A stretch of 64,000 bases of DNA. Origin: Membranipora membranacea (Eukaryota > Bryozoa > Gymnolaemata > Cheilostomatida > Membraniporidae). The translations under genes were made by a program, and so were the position numbers. A model generated the notes under the pieces. That model was not told the origin of the DNA. It worked only from the letters and a program-made list of their open reading frames with translations, and searched no databases. Of this stretch, positions 55,574 to 64,000 are shown one piece after another (position 1 is the first letter of the stretch; every line of letters begins with the position of its first letter). The stretch lies in assembly GCA_914767715.1 (NCBI GenBank), contig OU612070.1, positions 21,502,025-21,566,024 on the forward strand. The letters run 5' to 3'.

Positions 55574-56557
55574 CTATATTTTGGTCAGTGTTGCCCTCAT
55601 ATTTCACTGCTAAGCAGCTGAGGGGGAGAGGTGGAGGATCGCAGACTGGAATTTAAAGTTCTTAAAATTTCCCTTCGTGGCAAAACAGAAAACAACCAAT
55701 TCTTCAGCCTGTTTATGAGAGATAGCGGTGCTAGCAGAGTCTCACTCTCGCACATTCCATAGATCTTACATGAATTCAGTGGATTTACCAAGTTTATCAA
55801 ATAATACTATAGAAATGATATCGTGCAACAAGAGGCAGATGTAGTCCTTGTTGTTACCTCTTGGCTTTGGTATGGAGTTCATTTTCTTTGATGAAACTTT
55901 AGGCCTCTCAAAAGATACCGGGAATTCGGGTGCTGCACCACTTTGAGTGTGCAAACATATCATTCATACTCAACACTTTCCTAATCAAATAAGTATGGGA
56001 ATGCAGCGCCATCTCACCACTCTAATCTCACTCATAACTTAGAACAGACTGACTTGACATGAAGTCCATGCTAACACACTGAACAGATCAGAGTTCTTCA
56101 GATACTACTGCAACATGTCATAAGACTCCAAATATTTTTCATTACAGTCAATTAAACCCTAGCATACAATATTTGGTTTAAAGTGAATTTGGGAACATAC
56201 GGTTGAATCAAAATTGAATCATATTATGGTGAACAACTTGTTTTTGTTTGCATAGTGTTGATTTCATCACATTTGATTCCGCACTTTCCACAAGATAAAA
56301 CTGCACTAATCTCGGTTTGTATTATGATATGAACATAGTTTTCACCATGTGTCGCTATTAGAATATAGCCAGATGGGTAGTATCACAATTTGCTACCAGA
56401 AAACGATCAACTAGGGAGTTAGTTTCCATAACAAATATTGGCTTGTGAAATCGTGTTTACCAATGGTTTGTCACTGATAAGGGGCCTGTACCAATGAATA
56501 ATTGTTTTTATCTTCAAAGCGCAAACATCTGATTTTCCTTCTTCCTCCTATAATCTG

Positions 56558-56565
56558 TATAAAAG
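56558..56565 (+). promoter_or_regulatory. TATA box, BRICHOS copy 3
   Basis: TATAAAAG about 117 bases before the ATG, followed by AGCAGCAAAGGTTGTAG and AACAGCATAAACTGAC, as at copy 1. Confidence 0.75.
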
Positions 56566-56674
56566 CAGCAAAGGTTGTAGTTTAGAAATCAGTCAACATT
56601 GTGAGCTTAGGAGTAACAGCATAAACTGACAAAGCTATCTACAACAATCATTTCTCTGTCCCATCACTGTGAAA

Positions 56675-59027
56675 ATGGTAAGTACATAGCATTCTTATTA
56701 TGTTGATCAATTAACTAATTCTCACATGAGAACTACATGGAAGATGTCACTTAATAGGACTGGTTCAACATAAAGTTACTAACATTTTACACGAGAATAG
56801 CCAAATACCTTGCACAAAAAGGATAAGAGAGCCTGGATTGCAACCGTTCTCATTGGATTTCAAGCTTCAACATCAGATCTTCATTGACTGAGACATCTGG
56901 CTCTTGCTCTTTGTTGCTTTCACTTTCTATTGTTCCATATCACCGAGTAATTCCCCTATCAAATGGTGGCAGGAACTACCATGTATTCCTAGATATGATT
57001 GTGCTTTTGTCATGTAACCATCTCTCTTGAAATTCCGTCAATTCTGCACCAAATTAAATAAGCGTCTAATGAATGGCAAGTACTCTGTCTGCCAAACAAT
57101 TCATTATAGTGATGTTATCATCACTTTTGGTTATCAATCTGTGAAGTATACACCCATATTTCCCCCACTTTTTTTAGGATCAAAAGAAAGCAAAAAATAA
57201 AGTTTTCCAGTTGAGGGCATGGACTTATTACAACAAATCATGTCATCTGCTGCCATTACCTTGTAAAAAAAATTGCAAATTGATTTGGCCTCATGTACAG
57301 AGATAACTCCAAACACACATCTCATTATCTTTGCATTCACATTAATATAAGGTTCACATTGAATTATTTCAGGCTATCAGAATGGTTCTTCTGATTTTGG
57401 GAGCGGTGGCGACATTCACAGCAGCCTTACCATTTGATAACGTTGGAAACTTTACTGAGTATGAACAGCTTGTGATGGTCTTTAATGGCGTTGAGATGGT
57501 GAGTTTAACAGTAAATTCAAACTCCATAATGGCTGTAGCTATGATGACGGTTATCTCTAAATGCTAAAGATTTAACTTGTGACTTCAACAATAAGACCCT
57601 GTAACAAGGCTACTGGTTACTGCCCAATTTAACAAAACAGCCTGTAATAATTCCCATCGGGTTGTTGTGAATATTTCTGTTAGCATGTGACTGTGTAATA
57701 TATGATTTATACATTGTTAAACCAGGGTTATGAAGAGATGTACTTTATCAAGCAGAAAGGTCTGATCTGGTTTGAAGGGAGTGACGGCTCATTCACAGCT
57801 CAGGACCTAAAGAAGGTATGTTCAGATGGTAGTGACATCATTGTTTTAATTACCATACCATGTAACAATCCTAAGCGGTCAATGGCATTGAGAAGCCTTC
57901 AACGGACACCTCTCTTTTAGCCAAGTAAATGTGCTTTCTGATGTGGCTTTGGGTAGCTTTCGACAGCTGCATAAATATAATATTCAATTTATTTGTTATG
58001 GAATTCTTAACTTGAGGAGTCAGAGTTACCAAGAGATCCCTGGAAAGCTATCTGCAGTTGAGAAGTTTTATTTGCTTTTTATTGTGCTGCTGGGAATAAT
58101 CTAAATTTATCATGTTCACCATGAGGAAATATGAAAAATATTGCATAATATACCTACCTCACACCTGTATAAAGACCACCGATATACATCATGTATTAGG
58201 AGAACGTATCTCACCCTTAAAAAGCATATGGCAATTTGTGTGTGATTGGTGGAAACCATGTCTTATCTTTGATTGGACCAAAAGTTCAGTAATACTACAG
58301 TCGTCCACTTGTAAACATATGTCAAGTAGCTTGCATGAGTTTTGAAATTTGTAAGATTTCTAATTTTCGCTTTCCTCTGTTAAGGCATTGAAAGTTACAA
58401 AGTCTTCTGGTGAGTCAGACTGCTTTGTGACTCCAATCGAGACCAGCCAAGAAGACTCTGAAGTAGTTGCGTTGATGACAAATTCTACTCGCCAAGTCAC
58501 TGAGAGGACAGCAGTCAAAATGATTCCTGATGACTCCATCTACATAACTCTTAGTGGATCAATTCAAGACACAAGCTTTTTACCAGATGAGGCAGTTGAA
58601 AGATGTGATACGGGAATTTTCTGGCGATTTCCAACGGGTATGTTTTCAAGCGCTGTCATATAATATGTATGTATCAACTTAGACCATATTTTGAAAGTCT
58701 TGAAGTAATGATGGCTAGGGGCTTCTACACAGCTGGAAACCTTAGAGGCTACCCCCTACCCAAAAAGTCAATATGTGATGAGAATTTTTGTGTTATACAG
58801 GCCAATCTGAAGAAATCTATTTCTATTCTTTTTTATAGATTAATCTGTACTTCCGTATTTATGTCCCACCTATTTGAAATGATTTTTTACCTCAATTATT
58901 TGCAGGCAATAAGCAGACAACAAAGACAAGCAGCGGCAGAGTTAAGAGAGCTTGCTCCTATAGTTGTGATCTTGAGTATGACTCATCATGTAAATGCTAT
59001 AAAGCCAAGTGTGGATTTAAATGTTAA
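56675..59027 (+). CDS. BRICHOS precursor of a six-cysteine secreted peptide, copy 3
   Basis: Five exons in phase: 56675-56677 (ATG only), 57373-57498, 57726-57815, 58385-58637 and 58906-59027, 197 residues. Same plan as copy 1: signal peptide MVLLILGAVATFTAA, NFTEY glycosylation site, BRICHOS (GLIWFEG, DLKKALKV, SDCFVTPI, ERCDTGIFWRFP), furin-type RVKR, 25-residue peptide with Cys spacing CX3CX7CXCX4CX3C and the core YDSSCKCYKAKC. It differs from copy 1 at about eight residues, two of them within the 25-residue peptide. Exon and intron borders are identical in position. AATAAA at 59283-59288 is a likely polyadenylation signal. Function as a defence peptide is inferred from the architecture shared with annelid BRICHOS antimicrobial precursors; an epithelial or signalling role is an alternative. 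Confidence 0.9.
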
Positions 59028-60798
59028 ATGTGATTCTTTTTATTTCAAAGAATTAGGCATCTCTACATGAGGACTATACATAATCATCCTCATAATCATC
59101 CACTTATAATCATTGCATAAGATCCAAAATAATTGAATGAAATTTTGAATTACATGTGATCAAATCGACAATCAACTTCAGACTATTTCTGACACTTTAA
59201 TTGAATGACTTGTCATTGTCCAACCTCTACACTATTCAAATTGCCTAACTTTCTATTACCAGTATCAAATATTTTTTTAAACAATAAAAATTTCTCTTCG
59301 AATTCCAATTCTCATTTCTGGCTGATGACTTCACATGACATGAAATAATCCTATAATTACCATTTATATGCAGAGCTGGTATACATTAAGGTATAAAACC
59401 GATGTCATAACGCATACAATCTTAGATCTAAAATTTGACCACTAACAAGCCTCTTAATGTCAACCAGCGTGCTGATTCAATGCAATGGCTCGTCATTGCC
59501 AAATTAAAAGTGTATTTATATCTCTGACTAATTTTTTTTTTAAATAATGAATTATTTTGATCCATGAAACCAAATACAATAGCTAACATGACATGACTAC
59601 CAACTATCCAGCCATTACATTACGCTATTTACACAAACACATTACATATAATAATCTTCTACTTGTCAGTCTTGTTCAGCTTGTTGTCGTTGACTCCTAC
59701 TAACCTGATTTGTGTCTTATGTGCCGATCATAACTTATTCTAAAGCTCTTAAAGGAAAAAGTTTTTGGGGCTCAGACTAGCTAGTAATGGTAACTGTTTA
59801 TCATCTTCAAACAAAATACCATTTAGTTTACATTCAAACATATTTTGAAAAGACTTAATTTACACTGTAATAAAGTTAAAAAAAGCTATATTTCTTGTTT
59901 GGTCGCAGTGTTTACAGTACCTTGTAGGGTGAGAGGATAAAATATTTATACAAGGGTTAGAATCTGTAAAGGGAATTATCTTTTTACATTTGATCGGACC
60001 TTGGCATCAAATATCATCCAGTAAAGAGTCTTTCAGAAATTTAAACAAAACATAAAATATTGCAATAGAAACAAGCAAAAAAATCATCAGAAGTGACACA
60101 GTACCAAATTTAATGGTACTGGTTTTGAAATGTGCTACATGAATGCAAAATGTTTTTTTTTAGTTTAGAAAAGATGTAGCCTAATATCAGCAATGCACCA
60201 TAGTGATAAAGAAATGGTGATATAAACAACCGAGAGCCAACAACTGTAGAGGGGAAAGGTCACTGTTAAACACAGGTGTTAACCTGTGGAATTCATACCT
60301 ACTTGGGGAGGGGGCTCCTTTTGCTTTGCGTGGGAGGTTGGCGTCCTAGCTGTGGGGGGTGTGGTTCGCTTCTTGCCGAGTAGGCTTCATGTCTGGGCTC
60401 GCTCTGGGGACAGCAGCCCCTCGTTTTCCCGGCGATCGGATGGTCGCCATACTAGTCCTGGACTAACCTGACCATGCCATTGCCTTATTTTATTTCACTA
60501 TTTTGGTCCATTGATTTTAAATACAATCAATTGTTGCAAAACAAAAAAAACCAACTGTAAAGCACAAATAGCGATCATGAGATTAACGTTATCAGTTCCT
60601 GCGGAAACAATAACTAACTAGAGGCCACTATTATAATTATATGCCGTACAGGAGTTGTAAAGATTGTTCTTGTTCAGGTAGGATCGTCAGCAATTATCAG
60701 ATTTAGACCTTTATATACAGGCCAGTATCACCTCCCTCTCTCCTCTACATGTCATTTGGTTAGGTTTCACATTTGGGGCCAAAATTAGCACAAATGTA
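59028..60798. other. Non-coding right-arm flank with a GC-rich island
   Basis: 59028-60010 mirrors 40830-41635. 60285-60480 is markedly GC-rich against its surroundings (GGGAGGGGGCTCC, GTGGGGGGTGTGG, CCCGGCGATCGGATGG); it has a 61-codon open frame of unconvincing composition and no recognised RNA. No gene is assigned. Confidence 0.45.
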
Positions 60799-60880
60799 GA
60801 CAAGGTGGCCGAGTGGTTAAGGCGATGGACTGCTAATCCATTTCCCTCTGGGAGCGTGGGTTCAAATCCCATCCTTGTCG
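60799..60880 (+). tRNA. tRNA-Ser (anticodon GCT)
   Basis: Complete class II cloverleaf of 82 bases: acceptor GACAAGG/CCTTGTC with discriminator G, D-arm GCCGAGTGGTTAAGGC, anticodon stem ATGGA/TCCAT around CTGCTAA, long variable arm CCCTCTGGGAG, and T-arm GTGGG/CCCAT with TTCAAAT. All stems pair. No intron. Internal A and B promoter boxes are intact. Five decayed relatives lie in the window, so it could also be the parent or a young copy of a repeat family. Confidence 0.93.
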
Positions 60881-63184
60881 ATGGAGTTTTATTGACAGGT
60901 CTCTCACCCAGTGTAACAAATAGGTGACCTTTGGCTGCACACTGTGATAGACAAGTACTAGTATCTGCTGTCAAATAAAATCTTAGAAAATGGAGTAAGC
61001 GATATTATATCAAATATGAACTGGTTATCAAAATTATATTATTAGCATATTGGCGTTAAGTGTTTAATGCTTATTGTGCTAGTGGCTTCAATGGATTTCA
61101 CACCTTGATGGACAAAATAAGTACAAAATACAAAAGCTGCATAGTCCAACAATCACCTATGAAGAAATGATAATGCTAGCGCATCATGTGTTCATTGCTT
61201 GGGATATAGTGCAGCAGGAGTTGTACGCTTGAGCCTCATAGGAGAAACATTGTTGATCAATTGTGTCTTTGTGAAGTTCAACTTTAAATAGCTATTTTCT
61301 ATGAAGGAGGCGGTGATTGATAACGCCTGCTTGACTCTCCAGCCGTTTTCTATAGTTGGTGATTATTTTTCCGTCACCGAAATACCCCCTTATATGACCT
61401 GTAGATAACCTTCACTAATGTTAAACTACTTTTCAATTCTGCTGCAAACATGTTGCCCTTTTTCTCACAAATTTGTAATGGGCGAGTTAAATTAACCTTT
61501 TTTCTTGTATTTATTACTGCGCAATCACATCAAGCATGCTGTCTTTTCCTATAATATATTAGTAGGCACATTGGAAAAATCTTTCTAAATGTGCTCAACC
61601 CTTGTCTATATTGTCAGGATTGATCACATATGGTTACGTTTGAGGAATCAGTTGTGATGAATGAATGTTCTAAGTAGCAGAGGAGTTGGATTGTAATGTA
61701 ATCAGATTTGTAGTTGACTCGCTATCTGTTACGTCAGAGTACTCCCCTGGTGGTCTTGTTATCCTAGCCTCGATGTTGCCTACATTTGTTTGTATTTCAT
61801 CCTAGGAATTGAAAAGAAAGAATTGATTTGGAATGAAGGTAAGGTATAAGGTTTGAACACTGATGTGGTACATTAACTTCATGCACAGATATGCATTTGT
61901 TACATAAAGAAAAGCTAAGTTGACACTTTCCACCATTTTCCAACAAATTATTGACAACCACACAATCACTGACGCTGGTTATCACGGTGTGGATTAATAT
62001 ATTTATCAGTGTCACTTGGCCTTTGATAACATACTCCAAAATTCCAATGTTAAGCATCAGCTGTCAGTGACTCACCATCACATGTCCGAGATGATCCAAG
62101 TTAAAATAATCTGTTTCTACGGCTGCTCCTGTCTGCCAGCTCATCCTAATCCAATTGGTGTTTAGGTGTTGACTGCAGACACAGGCCTGATATACTAGTA
62201 CGATTACAAGTGTGAGGCTTGCTTGAAGCGAGGAACCAGTAAATGAGGAGATAGTTTGTCTGGTGATTGTCAGCTGGCTGATATCAGCTTCTACTGTTTG
62301 GCAATAACATGTGAAATGAAGCTAATACATTTTTTTCCTCTGTTTGGATGTGAAAATTGAGAAAAAAATTTAGGAAAAGTTTCATATTTTTCCCTTGCTT
62401 TTGTTTCTTTTCCAAAATGAAAGTGCTCGGTTTGAGGTTTCATGGGGTGGGGGCACGATTGGAACTTCTTTTTGGCTTATACTGTGAAATATTGTTGAAC
62501 ACGGTAATTAGCCGAAAATTTTCTATTATGTTTCTTTTATGTTTGCTTTTTTCAACATTTTGTAACGCGTGTAAAACACAGACCTTTTTCCAAAAACTAT
62601 GAGTTAAACATGAGATTTTTTGAATTGATACTCATTTGCTTGAATTAGTTTGCCTGTCTCACATTAACTGGTTATAATTCATTCACAACCAAAGAATATT
62701 AAAATTAAAACTTAGATGAAAATATAATAGCTGATGATATTGCGCAGCCCCTCCAGAAAAAGTAATTTCTTGCTTTCTCCTAGCAATGGGCCATGTAAGA
62801 TCCAACAATCACAACTTGTACGCTGTGTTAGGGCAATGGTTCAATTGAATGAGCTTGTGGTATGTGGGTAGTGAATGGCGGGCTAGCTAATTTGCCATAA
62901 TTAACCCATTTTTTTGGGATGATGAGATGGTGCAATTGGTTAGCGCGTTTGCTATTCACTGTCAGGCGATTTGTGCTGCAGGAGTTGTGTGTTTGAGTCC
63001 CTTTAAGGGCCATGAATTTGTTCAATGTAAAAATATTGCATAACTACTGCAGAACTAGCTGCCAGACTATATATTACTTTGGACCTTCAGCTCTCTCACA
63101 ATTTTGCTTGAGAAAAATGGTTTAGATTAATTGGGTAAAATAACAAAATGAAATTAAATTTTTTTCGAAAAAAAAATTAATTAG
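60881..63184. other. Non-coding right-arm flank
   Basis: Blocks 61050-61380 and 62750-63140 mirror the left arm. A decayed tRNA-like stretch (GGTGCAATTGGTTAGCGCG at 62928-62946, GTGTTTGAGTCCC near 62990) is also present in the left arm near 38700-38770 in reverse. No gene seen. Confidence 0.5.
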
Positions 63185-63680
63185 CCAACATTTTGAATGC
63201 TCCTCTTTTTGTTGTATTGTTGTTAGCCCTTTCAATACAATACAGAGTAAACGAGAGCGTTGAAAAAGTGTGGTTGTCTGACCACTGAAATTGGGTGGAT
63301 CTACCCTGTACTACCTACTTGCTTGTGGAAAGCACACATCGAGTGGTTTCGAAGTTGGACATTCTATCGCCAAGTCAAATAAATTTGACCAGTGTTCAAA
63401 GTGGTTTAGGCTAAACTGATATAATCTGAAAATATGTCCCCGGAAAATAATAAAAAAGTTAGATTCCAGTGGCAAAGTATAAACAGAGACGTTTGTGGTA
63501 TCGTTGCAACTGTGCAGAGATACTTATTTCCACAAGCAGTGCTCTTGAAATGAAACTCGTTGGAGGGGGAAAAATCACACCTTGATCAGCATTCAGTGGT
63601 AAAGATTGCAGCCAAACAAATTATTCTAGTATTATTTTAAATTATAACATTATTGATGGAATCTATACCAGCTATTGTAT
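63185..63680 (+). repeat. Unclassified dispersed repeat, copy 2
   Basis: Collinear with 22100-22570 and absent from the matching place in the left arm, so it was inserted into the right arm after the duplication or lost from the left one. Confidence 0.75.
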
Positions 63681-63948
63681 AGGAGTATTTAATTTGGGAC
63701 ATGGGTGTCAATGAAATACCGAAATACGATGCGAGCAAACAGTGCATCATTTGAGCGCTTAAATTACTCCTGTCCATGTCTCTCCAGTTTTGCATCTGAT
63801 TTCAATAGCTCGATAAATAAAATGTTACAGTATGACCAGTTTTGCATCCCGCTGCAAGGCACTATTGTTTCAATTTAACATCAAAACAGTTCATCAATTG
63901 GAAATCAGACGCTTTTGAATTCTGAATTAATTCAACCACCTTATTAGT

Positions 63949-64000
63949 GAAAATCAATTTTACTACTCATATGTCCATTTTGATAAAAGTGGTCATAAGT
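63949..64000 (-). pseudogene. Antisense DCST 3'-end fragment at the window edge
   Basis: The last 50 bases are the reverse complement of the end of the DCST coding exon (about 38105-38155) with a few substitutions: CATATGTCCATTTTGATAAA against the parent's TTTACCAAAATGGACATATG. How far it continues is not visible. Confidence 0.75.

Larger units (their letters stand above)
54851..64000. repeat. Right arm of large inverted duplication
   Basis: Reverse-complement counterpart of 38020-45230; matching blocks are given under the left arm. It is longer than the left arm because of insertions at about 60030-61050 (tRNA-Ser and a GC-rich segment), 61380-62740 and 63181-63715 (dispersed repeat). It ends at the window edge in an antisense copy of the DCST 3' end (63949-64000), so the duplicated block may continue beyond the window. 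Confidence 0.88.

Noticed and set aside
62923-63005. Possible tRNA gene
   Set aside because: A-box and B-box words are present, but the acceptor and anticodon stems do not pair and the same decayed stretch is mirrored in the left arm.

Overview
The window is AT-rich animal nuclear DNA. Its genes are split by spliceosomal introns with GT-AG borders, and the gaps hold LINE fragments, tRNA-derived SINE-like repeats, fold-back elements and a minisatellite. The gene content (Rab27, kynurenine 3-monooxygenase, an SLC5-type transporter, a DC-STAMP-domain protein, secreted BRICHOS precursors) points to a bilaterian invertebrate. BRICHOS precursors that end in a short disulfide-rich peptide are best known from marine annelids (arenicin, alvinellacin, nicomicin and capitellacin types), so an annelid or related lophotrochozoan is a reasonable guess, but no single feature proves it.

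Layout. 1-8.8 kb: one exon of an unrecognised gene (132-228), a U2-snRNA-like repeat, a weak three-exon candidate gene and a 26-bp minisatellite. 8.8-12.8 kb (+): Rab27, five coding exons. 14.0-19.8 kb (-): kynurenine 3-monooxygenase, twelve exons that all join in phase. 19.8-24.2 kb: fold-back and dispersed repeats, then tRNA-Arg(CCT). 24.4-30.7 kb (-): a divergent SLC5 sodium:solute symporter, about sixteen exons. 31.6-38.2 kb (+): a DCST1/DCST2-like gene with an in-frame TGA in one exon and one junction whose phase does not close.

38-64 kb is the most unusual part. Three paralogous genes (minus at 43.4-41.6 kb, plus at 46.0-48.5 kb, plus at 56.7-59.0 kb) each encode a secreted precursor of about 200 residues: signal peptide, BRICHOS domain, furin-type site and a C-terminal peptide of 25-27 residues with six cysteines. 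All three have the same five-exon structure, including a first coding exon of one to three codons, and each has a TATA box. The outer two copies sit in the arms of a large decayed inverted duplication (about 38.0-45.2 kb against 54.85-64.0 kb). Antisense fragments of the DCST 3' end at 54.7 kb and at the right window edge mark duplicated modules of the form 'DCST 3' end facing a BRICHOS gene'. A CR1/L2-like LINE (49.2-51.6 kb) and the 5' part of a second one (53.4-54.2 kb) lie between the arms.

The housekeeping-type genes are not functionally linked. The peptide cluster looks like a small expanding secreted-peptide family, plausibly for defence or epithelial function.
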